From assembly GCF_902506505.1 (NCBI RefSeq), contig NZ_LR733406.1, positions 3,654,692 through 3,718,691 on the forward strand: DNA of 64,000 bases, written 5' to 3'. A program made the position numbers and the translations under genes. Below, piece after piece: positions 24,433 to 33,827 of this stretch; position 1 is the stretch's first letter; every line of letters starts with the position of its first letter. This DNA comes from Pseudomonas sp. 8AS (GTDB lineage: Bacteria; Pseudomonadota; Gammaproteobacteria; Pseudomonadales; Pseudomonadaceae). The notes beneath the pieces were generated by a model. The model ran no database searches. It worked only from the letters and a program-made list of their open reading frames with translations, and had not been told where the DNA came from.

Positions 24433-25407
24433 ATGAGTCAGCCCACTGATCTGATCCAATCCGCACAGCGCACCATGCGCCTCGAACTCGACGCCATCGA
24501 GGCCCTGCGGGGGCGCATCAATGGCGATTTCGTCCGCGCCTGCGAGCTGATGCTGGCCTGCAAGGGCCGTATCGTGGTGGTCGGCATGGGCAAGTCCGGG
24601 CATATCGGCAACAAGATCGCCGCCACCCTGGCCAGCACCGGCACCCCGGCATTCTTCGTCCACCCGGCCGAGGCCAGCCACGGCGACATCGGCATGATCA
24701 CCCACGACGACGTGGTGCTGGCCCTGTCCAACTCCGGCTCCACCGCCGAAATCGTCACCCTGCTGCCGCTGATCAAGCGCCTCGGCATCACCCTGATCAG
24801 CATGACCGGCAATCCCGAGTCGCCACTGGCCAAGGCCGCCGAGGTCAACCTGGATGCCCAGGTCGCCCAGGAAGCCTGCCCGCTGAACCTGGCACCGACC
24901 TCCTCGACCACCGTTTCCCTGGTGCTCGGCGATGCCCTGGCCATCGCCCTGCTCGAAGCCCGCGGTTTCACCGCCGAAGACTTCGCCTTCTCCCACCCGG
25001 GCGGCGCCCTCGGCCGCCGCCTGCTGCTCAAGGTGGAGAACGTCATGCACAGCGGCGCCCGCCTGCCGCTGGTACAGCGCGGCACCAGCCTGCGCGATGC
25101 GCTGCTGGAAATGACCCGCAAGGGCCTGGGCATGACCGTGGTGGTCGAGAGCAACGGCCAGCTGGCCGGGATCTTCACCGACGGCGACCTGCGCCGCACC
25201 CTGGACAAGGGCATCGACGTGCGCGAAGCCAGCATCGACGCGGTGATGACCGTCCACGGCAAGACCGCCCGCGCCGAGATGCTCGCCGCCGAGGCTCTGA
25301 AAATCATGGAAGACCACAAGATCAACGCCCTGGTCGTAGTCGATGGCGAGGAGCGCCCGGTCGGCGCCCTCAACATGCACGACCTGCTGCGCGCCGGAGT
25401 GATGTAA
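24433..25407 (+). CDS. kdsD: Arabinose-5-phosphate isomerase KdsD
   Basis: Converts ribulose-5-phosphate to arabinose-5-phosphate for KDO and LPS synthesis; 324 aa. The SIS domain has VVGMGKSGHIGNKIAATLAS and LSNSGSTAEIV, followed by two CBS domains from about residue 207. ATG 24433 (MSQPTDLIQSAQ) matches other pseudomonads; a GTG 12 bp upstream is an alternative. The stop is immediately followed by the kdsC start. Confidence 0.97.
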   Translation: MSQPTDLIQSAQRTMRLELDAIEALRGRINGDFVRACELMLACKGRIVVVGMGKSGHIGNKIAATLASTGTPAFFVHPAEASHGDIGMITHDDVVLALSNSGSTAEIVTLLPLIKRLGITLISMTGNPESPLAKAAEVNLDAQVAQEACPLNLAPTSSTTVSLVLGDALAIALLEARGFTAEDFAFSHPGGALGRRLLLKVENVMHSGARLPLVQRGTSLRDALLEMTRKGLGMTVVVESNGQLAGIFTDGDLRRTLDKGIDVREASIDAVMTVHGKTARAEMLAAEALKIMEDHKINALVVVDGEERPVGALNMHDLLRAGVM

Positions 25408-25932
25408 ATGAACGACGAACTGCAACAGCGCGCCAAGGCGATCAAACTGGCCATCTTCGATGTCGACGGCGTACTGACCGACGGCCGCCTGTACTTCCTC
25501 ACCGATGGCAGCGAGTTCAAGACCTTCAACACCCTCGACGGCCACGGCATCAAGATGCTGATCAACTCCGGGGTACGCACCGCCATCATCAGCGGGCGCA
25601 AGACCCCGGTGGTCGAGCGCCGCGCGCAGAACCTGGGCATCCAGCACCTGTACCAGGGCCGCGAAGACAAGCTGGTGGTGCTCGACGAACTACTCGGCGA
25701 GCTCGGCCTAAGCTACGAGCAGGTCGCCTACCTGGGTGACGACCTCCCCGACCTGCCGGTGATCCGCAGGGTCGGCCTGGGCATGGCCGTGGCCAGCGCC
25801 GACGGCTTCGTCCGCCAGCACGCCCACGGCGTCACCGCGGCACGTGGCGGCGAAGGTGCGGCGCGCGAGTTCTGCGAATTGATCATGCGCGCCCAGGGCA
25901 GCCTCGAAGCCGCCCAAGCCGCCTACCTCTAG
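25408..25932 (+). CDS. kdsC: KDO-8-phosphate phosphatase KdsC
   Basis: HAD-superfamily C0 phosphatase of 174 aa that releases KDO from KDO-8-P. The nucleophile motif FDVDGVLTDG, the ISGRKTPVVERRA segment and the Mg-binding YLGDDLPDLPV are intact. It abuts kdsD with no gap. Confidence 0.97.
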   Translation: MNDELQQRAKAIKLAIFDVDGVLTDGRLYFLTDGSEFKTFNTLDGHGIKMLINSGVRTAIISGRKTPVVERRAQNLGIQHLYQGREDKLVVLDELLGELGLSYEQVAYLGDDLPDLPVIRRVGLGMAVASADGFVRQHAHGVTAARGGEGAAREFCELIMRAQGSLEAAQAAYL

Positions 25933-25940
25933 GATCAGCC

Positions 25941-26510
25941 ATGCCGGCCAAACAGCGACAACTCCTGATCTACGGCCTGATCGCCGCCCTGCTGGGCGCG
26001 ATCGGCTACTGGAACATCCGCCCGGAAAGTTTCCTGGACAAGCCGACCGTCGGCGAAAGCGACAGCACCATCGACTTCTACGTGGTCAATGCGCGCACCC
26101 TGCAATACCAGGAGGACGGTCAGCTGCAGTATGAGATGACCACCGACAAGCTGGAACATATCAAGGCCAGCGACATCACCCTGCTGAGCCAGCCGGACCT
26201 GCAGCTGTACCGCGGCAGCGCCTATCCCTGGCACGTGCAGAGTGCGCGGGGCGAAGTGGCGCCGCAAGGCAAGCAAGTCGAACTGATCGATGACGTGCGC
26301 GTGGCGCGCACCGATGCCAAAGGTCGCCCCACCGTGATCACCAGCAGCCGGATGACCGTATTTCCGGACGAGGAATATGCGCAAACCCAGCAAGCCGTTA
26401 GAATCGAGGCCGCCAACGGGGTGACCACGGCACAAGGAATGAAAGCGTACATGAATGACGGCCGGATCCTCCTGCTGTCCAACGTAAGAGGCCAGCATGA
26501 GGCTCGTTAA
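25941..26510 (+). CDS. lptC: LPS export protein LptC
   Basis: Bitopic inner-membrane protein of 189 aa that receives LPS from LptB2FG and passes it to LptA. One N-terminal helix (residues 8-22) is followed by a beta-jellyroll periplasmic domain (VNARTLQYQEDGQLQYEMTT). Its 3' end overlaps lptA by 14 bases. Confidence 0.93.
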   Translation: MPAKQRQLLIYGLIAALLGAIGYWNIRPESFLDKPTVGESDSTIDFYVVNARTLQYQEDGQLQYEMTTDKLEHIKASDITLLSQPDLQLYRGSAYPWHVQSARGEVAPQGKQVELIDDVRVARTDAKGRPTVITSSRMTVFPDEEYAQTQQAVRIEAANGVTTAQGMKAYMNDGRILLLSNVRGQHEAR

Positions 26511-27059
26511 CAGTTTCCCCCTCCGGACCCTCCCCCTATTGCTCATCAGCCTCGGTGCCGCGCTCGGAAGCGCCAGCACCTGGGCCCTGCCCAGCGACCG
26601 CGAGCAACCGATCCGGGTCCAGGCCGACAGCGCCGAGCTGGACGACAAGCAAGGCGTGGCGGTGTACCGCGGCGGCGTGGTGATCACCCAGGGCACCCTG
26701 AAGATCACCGGCGACACCGTGACCATCACCCAGGATGCCAACGGCGACGTCGAAGTCTTCACTTCGGTGGGCAAACCGGCCTACTACGAGCAGAAGCCCG
26801 CCGTGGACAAGGAAATCGTCAAGGCCTACGGCCTGACCATCCAGTACTTCGCCAGCAACGAGCGCATCGTGCTGATCGATCAGGCCAAGGTGATTCAGGA
26901 AGGCAACACCTTCGAAGGCGAGAAGATCGTCTATGACACCCAGCGCCAGATCGTCAACGCCGGCCGCGCCACTGGCACCGCTCTGAGCGCGCCGCGCCCA
27001 CGCATCGACATGGTCATCCAGCCACGCAAGAAAACCGGCCAGCCGGAGCAAGCGCAGTA

Positions 27060-27060
<1 letters not shown>
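26497..27060 (+). CDS. lptA: LPS export periplasmic bridge protein LptA
   Basis: A 187-aa periplasmic protein that oligomerises into the LPS bridge. The signal peptide ends at about residue 28 (TWA-LPSDRE). The OstA-type repeats QADSAELDDKQGVAVYRGGV and VNAGRATG are visible. It ends in the TAATG shared with lptB. Confidence 0.95.
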
Positions 27061-27785
<725 letters not shown>

Positions 27786-27797
27786 TGCAGGCGCCGC

Positions 27798-27889
27798 TTC
27801 ACTACATGGACGTTGTCAAGCCTAGGCAAAGCCGCCAGATTCAGGCATATAATTTGCTTATTGGCGGCGCCCCGGCGCCCTGTAGTGAA
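27798..27889. promoter_or_regulatory. Candidate rpoN promoter flanked by inverted TTCACTACA / TGTAGTGAA arms
   Basis: In the 146-bp lptB-rpoN gap, TATAAT (27848-27853) is a good -10 without a clear -35. It lies between TTCACTACA (27798-27806) and its exact complement TGTAGTGAA (27881-27889). GCGCC flanks both arms. The arms could be an operator pair or a long hairpin. Confidence 0.4.
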
Positions 27890-27931
27890 TGGCGCGACTG
27901 CGCCGGCAAATAAGGTGCAAAGCTTCCTGCC

Positions 27932-29425
27932 ATGAAACCTTCGCTAGTCCTCAAGATGGGCCAGCAGCTGACGATGACACCGCAGCTGCAACAAGCCATT
28001 CGCCTCCTCCAGCTGTCCACCCTGGACCTGCAGCAGGAAATCCAGGAAGCCCTGGAATCCAACCCCATGCTGGAACGCCAGGAAGACGGCGAAGATTTCG
28101 ACAACAGCGATCCGCTGGCCGACGGCGAAGAGCAGAACACCCAGGCCGCGCCCCAGGACACCTACCAGGAAACCAACAGCACGCCCGCCGATGCCATCGA
28201 GGACGGCGAGTGGAACGAACGCATCCCCAGCGAGCTGCCGGTCGATACCGCCTGGGAAGACGTCTACCAGACCAGCGCCAGCAGCCTGCCGAGCAACGAC
28301 GATGACGAGTGGGACTTCACCACCCGCACCTCCGCCGGCGAGAGCCTGCAGACCCACCTGCTGTGGCAGCTGAACCTGGCACCGATGTCGGACACCGACC
28401 GCCTGATCGCCGTGACCCTGATCGACTGCATCAACGACCAGGGCTACCTGGAAGAATCGCTCGAGGAAATCGTCGAGGCCTTCGACCCGGAGATGGACGT
28501 CGAATTGGACGAAGTCGAAGCCGTCCTGCACCGCATCCAGAACTTCGACCCGGCCGGTGTCGGCGCCCGCGACCTGCGCGAATGCCTGCTCCTGCAACTG
28601 CGCCAGCTGCCAGCCAATACACCCTGGCTGAGCGAAGCCCAGCGCCTGGCCGGCGACCACCTCGACCTGCTCGGCAGCCGCGACTATAGCCAGCTGATGC
28701 GGCGCATGAAGCTCAAGGAAGACGAGCTGCGCCAGGTCATCGAGCTGATCCAGAGCCTCAACCCGCGCCCCGGCTCGCAGATCGAGGCCAGCGAACCGGA
28801 GTACGTGGTGCCGGACGTCATCGTGCGCAAGCACAACGAGCGCTGGCTGGTGGAGCTCAACCAGGAAGCGGTGCCGCGCCTGCGGGTCAACGCGCAATAC
28901 GCCGGCTTCGTCAAACGCGCCGACTCCAGTGCCGACAACACCTTCATGCGCAACCAGCTGCAGGAGGCGCGCTGGTTCATCAAGAGCCTGCAGAGCCGCA
29001 ACGAAACCCTGATGAAGGTCGCCTCGCAGATCGTCGAACACCAGCGCGGCTTTCTCGAGTACGGCGACGAGGCGATGAAGCCGCTGGTCCTGCACGACAT
29101 CGCCGAGGCGGTGGGCATGCACGAGTCGACCATCTCGCGGGTCACCACGCAGAAATTCATGCACACCCCGCGCGGCATTTACGAGCTGAAATACTTCTTT
29201 TCCAGCCACGTCAGCACCTCTGAAGGCGGCGAATGCTCGTCGACGGCGATCCGCGCCATCATCAAAAAACTGGTCGCCGCGGAAAACGCGAAAAAGCCAT
29301 TGAGTGACAGCAAGATCGCTGGTTTACTGGAAGCACAGGGCATTCAGGTAGCCCGTCGCACCGTCGCCAAATACCGCGAATCCCTCGGGATAGCGCCTTC
29401 GAGCGAACGCAAGCGGTTGATCTAG
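27932..29425 (+). CDS. rpoN: RNA polymerase sigma-54 factor RpoN
   Basis: Sigma factor for nitrogen, flagella and many other genes; 497 aa. Region I is Gln/Leu-rich (MGQQLTMTPQLQQAIRLLQL), region II is acidic (about residues 48-120), and region III ends in the RpoN box ARRTVAKYRE, which contacts the -24 element. It starts the nitrogen-PTS cluster with hpf, ptsN, rapZ and ptsO. The urt promoter at 818 is a likely target in this window. Confidence 0.98.
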   Translation: MKPSLVLKMGQQLTMTPQLQQAIRLLQLSTLDLQQEIQEALESNPMLERQEDGEDFDNSDPLADGEEQNTQAAPQDTYQETNSTPADAIEDGEWNERIPSELPVDTAWEDVYQTSASSLPSNDDDEWDFTTRTSAGESLQTHLLWQLNLAPMSDTDRLIAVTLIDCINDQGYLEESLEEIVEAFDPEMDVELDEVEAVLHRIQNFDPAGVGARDLRECLLLQLRQLPANTPWLSEAQRLAGDHLDLLGSRDYSQLMRRMKLKEDELRQVIELIQSLNPRPGSQIEASEPEYVVPDVIVRKHNERWLVELNQEAVPRLRVNAQYAGFVKRADSSADNTFMRNQLQEARWFIKSLQSRNETLMKVASQIVEHQRGFLEYGDEAMKPLVLHDIAEAVGMHESTISRVTTQKFMHTPRGIYELKYFFSSHVSTSEGGECSSTAIRAIIKKLVAAENAKKPLSDSKIAGLLEAQGIQVARRTVAKYRESLGIAPSSERKRLI

Positions 29426-29459
29426 CCATAGACGCAACTGCTGTGACGCGGCACTGAGG

Positions 29460-29539
29460 GAAGGCTTTTGCAAAACTGGATACGCGCCATGCGCCCTGCC
29501 CCTCGGGGGGGACTGCAGGACAGTTCTGCAAAAGCCTTC
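29460..29539. repeat. Long inverted repeat between rpoN and hpf
   Basis: GAAGGCTTTTGCAAAACTG (29460-29478) and CAGTTCTGCAAAAGCCTTC (29521-29539) are complementary at 18 of 19 positions, with a 42-base spacer. It is not the GTAGG family. It may be a repeat element or a processing hairpin that separates expression of rpoN from hpf. Confidence 0.65.
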
Positions 29540-29608
29540 TCACGCCAGAGTGTTACGGTGGCAGGCCCGCTAGCCTGTCTCTTACACAAGGCAACAAGGA
29601 GAAGCGGT

Positions 29609-29917
29609 ATGCAAGTCAACATCAGTGGACATCAACTGGATGTGACCGACGCCCTGCGTGACTATGTCGGGGAAAAACTCAGCCGACTGGAACGCCATTT
29701 CGACAAGATCACCAATGTGCAGGTGACCATGGCAGTCGAGAAGCTCAAGCAGAAAATTGAGGCGACCCTGCACGTTGCAGGCGGCGAAGTAGTCGCCAAC
29801 GCCGAACACGACGACATGTATGCGGCGATCGACCTGCTCGCCGACAAACTCGACCGCCAACTGATCAAACACAAGGAAAAGCAGCTCGGCCGCCTGCAAG
29901 GCGCGACAGCCCGCTGA
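29609..29917 (+). CDS. hpf: Ribosome hibernation-promoting factor HPF (short form)
   Basis: A 102-aa YhbH/HPF-family protein that binds the small subunit A/P site and promotes 100S dimers in stationary phase. MQVNISGHQLDVTDALRDYV and the C-terminal AEHDDMYAAIDLLADKLDRQ are family sequences. It starts at ATG 29609 after AAGGAGAAGCGGT. It lacks the long-form dimerisation domain. Confidence 0.96.
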   Translation: MQVNISGHQLDVTDALRDYVGEKLSRLERHFDKITNVQVTMAVEKLKQKIEATLHVAGGEVVANAEHDDMYAAIDLLADKLDRQLIKHKEKQLGRLQGATAR

Positions 29918-29929
29918 CATCCCCCACCC

Positions 29930-30394
29930 ATGATCCGACTTGAAAATATCCTGACCGCCGGCCGTTCCCTGGTGAACGTGCCGGGCGGCAGTAAGAAGCG
30001 CGTCCTCGAACAGATTGCCAACCTGGTCGCGCGCGAACTGCCCGACCTCGACTCGCAGGACATCTTCGAAAGCCTGATTGCCCGTGAAAAACTCGGCTCC
30101 ACCGGGTTCGGTAACGGCATCGCCATTCCCCACTGTCGCCTGCCCGGCTGCAGCGCCCCCATCAGTGCGGTGCTGCGCCTGGATGCGCCGGTGGACTTCG
30201 ACGCCATCGACGGCGCCCCGGTCGATCTGCTGTTCGTCCTGCTGGTACCCGAAGCGGCGACCGACGAACACCTGGAGCTGCTCCGCCAGATCGCCAGCAT
30301 GCTTGACCGCAGCGAAGTGCGTGAGCGCTTGCGCCAGGCGCCAAGCAGCGAGAACCTCTACCAGGTGGTTGTCGACGTACAGAGCGGCCAATAG
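29930..30394 (+). CDS. ptsN: Nitrogen PTS EIIA component PtsN
   Basis: EIIA-Ntr, 154 aa, the final phospho-acceptor of the nitrogen phosphotransferase chain, regulating K uptake and other processes by protein contact. The phosphorylated His lies in GNGIAIPHCRLPG. It is 12 bp after hpf and 19 bp before rapZ. Confidence 0.97.
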   Translation: MIRLENILTAGRSLVNVPGGSKKRVLEQIANLVARELPDLDSQDIFESLIAREKLGSTGFGNGIAIPHCRLPGCSAPISAVLRLDAPVDFDAIDGAPVDLLFVLLVPEAATDEHLELLRQIASMLDRSEVRERLRQAPSSENLYQVVVDVQSGQ

Positions 30395-30413
30395 GCCAGG
30401 GTAGGACAGCGTC

Positions 30414-31271
30414 ATGCGCCTGATCATCGTCAGCGGTCGCTCCGGCTCGGGCAAAAGCACCGCCCTCGACGTGCTCGAGGACAACGGTTTCTACTGCATC
30501 GACAACCTGCCGGCGATCCTCCTGCCGGAACTGGCCGAGCGCGCCCTGCTGCACACCGAGCTGCTGCACCCGCAGGTCGCCGTATCGATCGACGCGCGCA
30601 ACCTGCCCAGCCAGCTCAAGCGCTTCCCCGAACTGCTCGCCGAAGTGCGCTCGCGCCACATCGTCTGCGACGTGCTCTATCTGGATGCCGACGAAGAGAC
30701 CCTGCTCAAGCGCTTCTCCGAGACCCGCCGGCGCCACCCGCTGACCAGCGAGACACGCTCCCTCGCCGAAGCCATCCGCGACGAAGCCGCCCTGCTCAGC
30801 CCGATCACCGACCTGGCCGACCTCAAGCTCGACACCACCCACCTGAACCTCTACCAGCTGCGCGACAGCCTCAAGCTGCGCCTGCTGAACAAGCCCGAGC
30901 CGGGCACCGCGTTCCTCATCGAATCCTTCGGTTTCAAGCGCGGCATGCCGGTGGATGCCGACCTGGTGTTCGACGTGCGCTGCCTGCCCAATCCGTACTG
31001 GAAGCCCGAGCTGCGCGAAATGTCCGGGCTGGAGCAACCGGTCGCCGACTACCTGGCAGCTCTGCCGGATGTCGAGGAGATGTACCAGGACATCCATGCC
31101 TACCTGCACAAGTGGCTGCCGCGCTTTGCTTCCAGCAATCGCTCCTACGTGACCATCGCCATCGGCTGCACCGGCGGCCACCATCGCTCGGTGTACCTGG
31201 CCAACCGCCTCGGCGCAGCCCTCAAGCCCACCCTGAAGAATCTCCAGGTTCGCCACCGCGAACTGGGTTAA
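30414..31271 (+). CDS. rapZ: RNase adapter protein RapZ
   Basis: P-loop protein of 285 aa. Walker A GRSGSGKS at the N-terminus, and a C-terminal domain containing IGCTGGHHRSVYLANRL. In E. coli it presents sRNA to RNase E and senses glucosamine-6-phosphate; its target in Pseudomonas is not established. It is followed by ptsO after 14 bp. Confidence 0.96.
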   Translation: MRLIIVSGRSGSGKSTALDVLEDNGFYCIDNLPAILLPELAERALLHTELLHPQVAVSIDARNLPSQLKRFPELLAEVRSRHIVCDVLYLDADEETLLKRFSETRRRHPLTSETRSLAEAIRDEAALLSPITDLADLKLDTTHLNLYQLRDSLKLRLLNKPEPGTAFLIESFGFKRGMPVDADLVFDVRCLPNPYWKPELREMSGLEQPVADYLAALPDVEEMYQDIHAYLHKWLPRFASSNRSYVTIAIGCTGGHHRSVYLANRLGAALKPTLKNLQVRHRELG

Positions 31272-31285
31272 GGACTTTCCGCCGC

Positions 31286-31558
31286 ATGCCCGCCTGTGAA
31301 ATCACCATCATCAACAAGCTCGGCCTGCATGCCCGCGCGGCAGCTAAGTTCGTCGGCGTGGCCGGCAGCTTCCCCTGCCAGATTCGCGCCGGGCGCTCGG
31401 CCGAAAGCCTGGTCGACGGCAAGAGCATCATGGCGGTGATGATGCTGGCCGCCGGCAAGGGCACCAGCCTGCACCTGCACGCCGAAGGCGAGCAGGCGGA
31501 CGAAGCGCTGAATGCGCTGGTCGAACTAATCAACAACCGCTTCGACGAAGGCGAATAA
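31286..31558 (+). CDS. ptsO: Nitrogen PTS phosphocarrier NPr (PtsO)
   Basis: HPr-like protein of 90 aa. The active-site His is in NKLGLHARAAAKF, and the regulatory-serine region in GKSIMAVMMLAA is conserved. It carries phosphate from EI-Ntr (PtsP) to PtsN. The start is ATG 31286. It is the last gene before a MITE-like element. Confidence 0.96.
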   Translation: MPACEITIINKLGLHARAAAKFVGVAGSFPCQIRAGRSAESLVDGKSIMAVMMLAAGKGTSLHLHAEGEQADEALNALVELINNRFDEGE

Positions 31559-31582
31559 GTCCCTTTTTTCGTGGTGCCGCCG

Positions 31583-31730
31583 CTCAGAGCCTGTTTACGA
31601 TCTCGCGAGCTAGAGCGAGACAAGGCGAAAACAGCCGAAGAAGCGCAGTTTACGGGTTGTAAATGAGCATTCTGAGGCTGTTTTTAACGCGGTATCGCCG
31701 ACGCGCAGCAGATCGTAAGCAGGCTCTCAG
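31583..31730. mobile_element. MITE-like palindromic element, about 148 bp
   Basis: Nested inverted repeats run the whole length. Outer arms at 31583-31603 and 31710-31730 share AGAGCCTG.TTACGATCT (one mismatch in the core). Inner arms are AAAACAGCC (31628) and GGCTGTTTTT (31676), and the apex is TTTAC-GGGTT-GTAAA. No coding capacity and no transposase. Its right end contains the TGA stop of pmbA. No clear target-site duplication was seen. Confidence 0.65.
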
Positions 31731-33073
31731 CTGCCGGCGACCGTCATCTTCTCGATCAGTACCGAGCCGGTGCGGATATTGCCGCGCAGCTCCAGGTCGC
31801 ACCCCACTGCGACGATCTGCCGGAACATCTCGCGCAGGTTGCCGGCAATCGTCACCTCCTGCACCGGGAACTGGATCTCGCCATTCTCCACCCAGAACCC
31901 GGCGGCACCGCGCGAGTAGTCGCCGGTGACCATGTTCAGCCCCTGGCCCATCAGTTCGGTCACCAGCAGGCCGCGGCCCATGCACTTGAGCAGGGCCTGC
32001 TGGTCTTCGTCGCCATGGCTGACGAACAGGTTGTGCACGCCCCCCGAGTTGGCCGTGCTGGGCAGGCCCAGCTTGCGCCCAGAGTAGGTGCCGAGGATGT
32101 AGGACACCAGCTCGCCACCGGCGACGAAGGGCTTGGCATAGGTGGCCAGACCGTCACCATCGAAGGCGGCGCTGCCCATCGCCCGCGGGATATGCGGACG
32201 CTCGTCGAGGCTCAGCCACTCGGGGAACAGCTGCTGGCCCAGGGCGCCCTCGAGGAACGACGACTTGCGATACAGGTTGCCGCCGGAGATCGCCGCCAGG
32301 AAGCTGCCGAACAGCCCGGTGGCCAGCTCCGCGGCAAACAGCACCGGCACCTCGCAGGTCGGCACCGGCCGCGCGCCCAGCCGTGCCACCGTGCGGGCCG
32401 CGGCATGCCGGCCGATCTGCGCCGGGTCGGCCAGCAGCTCGCCCTGGCGATTGACGTCGTACCAGTAGTCGCGCTGCATCTGCCCCTCGCCCTCGGCGAT
32501 CATCACGCAGCTCAGGCTGTGCCGGGTGCTGGCGTAGCCGCCGACGAAGCCATGGCTGTTGCCATACACGCGGCAGCCCTGGTGAGTGTTGAGGGTAGTG
32601 CCGTCGGCCTTGGTAATCCGCGGATCGGCAGCGAACGCCGCCTCTTCGCAGGCCAGGGCCAGTTCGATGCCCTGCTCGGGCGCCAGGGCCCAGGGGTGAT
32701 AGAGGTCCAGTTCGGGAAACTCGCGCGCCATCAGGCCGGCGTCGGCCAGGCCGGCGCAGTCGTCCTCGGACGCATGCCTGGCGATGGCCAGAGCCGCCGC
32801 CACGGTTTCGCGGATCGCCGCCGCCCCGGTGGCCGAAGTACTGGCCGAGCCCTTGCGCTGGCCGACATACAGGGTGATGCCGAAGCCCTCGTCACGGTTG
32901 AACTCGACTGTTTCCACCTCGCGCTGGCGCACGGTGGTCGACAAGCCCTGCTCCATCGATACCGCCACCTCGCAGGCGCTGGCGCCCTGGCGCCGCGCCT
33001 CGGCGATGATCTGCTCGACCTGCGCCTGCAACGCCGGCAATGCCTGCGGGCCAACCACTTCTGCTGCACTCAT
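31727..33073 (-). CDS. pmbA: PmbA/TldE, subunit of the TldD/TldE metalloprotease
   Basis: A 448-aa non-metal-binding partner of TldD; the pair degrades unfolded peptides and matures modified peptides such as microcin B17 in E. coli. REVETVEFNRDEGFGITLYVGQRKG and the C-terminal GAAGFWVENGEIQFPVQEVTIAGNL are family segments. The stop lies inside the right arm of the MITE-like element. Confidence 0.96.
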   Translation of the reverse strand: MSAAEVVGPQALPALQAQVEQIIAEARRQGASACEVAVSMEQGLSTTVRQREVETVEFNRDEGFGITLYVGQRKGSASTSATGAAAIRETVAAALAIARHASEDDCAGLADAGLMAREFPELDLYHPWALAPEQGIELALACEEAAFAADPRITKADGTTLNTHQGCRVYGNSHGFVGGYASTRHSLSCVMIAEGEGQMQRDYWYDVNRQGELLADPAQIGRHAAARTVARLGARPVPTCEVPVLFAAELATGLFGSFLAAISGGNLYRKSSFLEGALGQQLFPEWLSLDERPHIPRAMGSAAFDGDGLATYAKPFVAGGELVSYILGTYSGRKLGLPSTANSGGVHNLFVSHGDEDQQALLKCMGRGLLVTELMGQGLNMVTGDYSRGAAGFWVENGEIQFPVQEVTIAGNLREMFRQIVAVGCDLELRGNIRTGSVLIEKMTVAGS

Positions 33074-33189
33074 AAATCACTCCAGAAACTGCACTCTGGC
33101 AGCCCGCCCGCCAAGCCCTGTGCTTGCCGTGTGAGGCTTGCCGCTACCCTTGCTGCTATCATGGCGACGTTTCCCTCTGGACCGCCCCC

Positions 33190-33711
33190 ATGGCTGATTC
33201 TTACGACGACGACTTCTCCGGCGAGAAGAGCAAAACCCAGATCAAGCGCGAACTGCATGCGCTGCAGGAACTGGGACAACGCCTGACCACCCTCAAGCCC
33301 GACATGCAGGCCAAGCTGCCGCTGACCGACGGCCTGCGCAAGGCCCTGGCCGAAGCACCGAAACATACCGCCAATGCCGCCAAGAAGCGCCATGTGCAGT
33401 TCATCGGCAAGCTGATGCGCGACCAGGACATCGAGGCGATTCTCGCCCTGATCGACCAGGTCGACAGCTCCACCCGCGAATACAACGAGCGCTTTCATGC
33501 CCTCGAACGCTGGCGCGACCGCCTGATCACCGGCGACGACACCACCCTGGAAAGCTTCGTCAGCGAATACCCGCAAGCCGACCGCCAGCAACTGCGCAGC
33601 CTGATCCGTCATGCCCAGCATGAGGCGGCGCACAACAAACCGCCGGCCGCCGCCCGCAAAGTCTTCAAATACATCCGCGAACTGGACGAGGTCCAGCGCG
33701 GCCTGCGTTAA
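33190..33711 (+). CDS. yjgA: YjgA/DarP, ribosome-associated 50S assembly factor
   Basis: DUF615 protein of 173 aa. Opening EKSKTQIKRELHALQELGQRL and later KKRHVQFIGKLMRDQDIEAI are typical. In E. coli DarP joins the 50S subunit in late assembly. Start ATG 33190 (MADSYDDDF). It is divergent from pmbA and converges with tldD. Confidence 0.93.
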   Translation: MADSYDDDFSGEKSKTQIKRELHALQELGQRLTTLKPDMQAKLPLTDGLRKALAEAPKHTANAAKKRHVQFIGKLMRDQDIEAILALIDQVDSSTREYNERFHALERWRDRLITGDDTTLESFVSEYPQADRQQLRSLIRHAQHEAAHNKPPAAARKVFKYIRELDEVQRGLR

Positions 33712-33717
33712 TCCTGT

Positions 33718-33827
33718 GTAGGCTGGGTTGAGGGGCGCAGCCCCGAAGCCCAACGAGCAAAGGTTCAGGCCGTGTCGTGTGGCCTAGCCGTTCGCCGTTG
33801 GGCTTCGCTGCGCTCAACCCAACCTAC
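33718..33827. repeat. Full GTAGGTTGGGTTGAGCGCAG repeat between yjgA and tldD
   Basis: Left arm GTAGGCTGGGTTGAGGGGCG..GAAGCCCAACG and right arm CGTTGGGCTTCGCTGCGCTC..AACCTAC are inverted, with about 40 bases between. The outer CTA (33824-33826) is the complement of the tldD stop. Same family as 60932-61026 and partial copies at 10424 and 19459. Confidence 0.85.

Noticed and set aside
29468..29608. N-terminal extension of hpf
   Set aside because: Lies within the inverted repeat; MQVNISGHQLDV at 29609 has a ribosome site and matches the family start.
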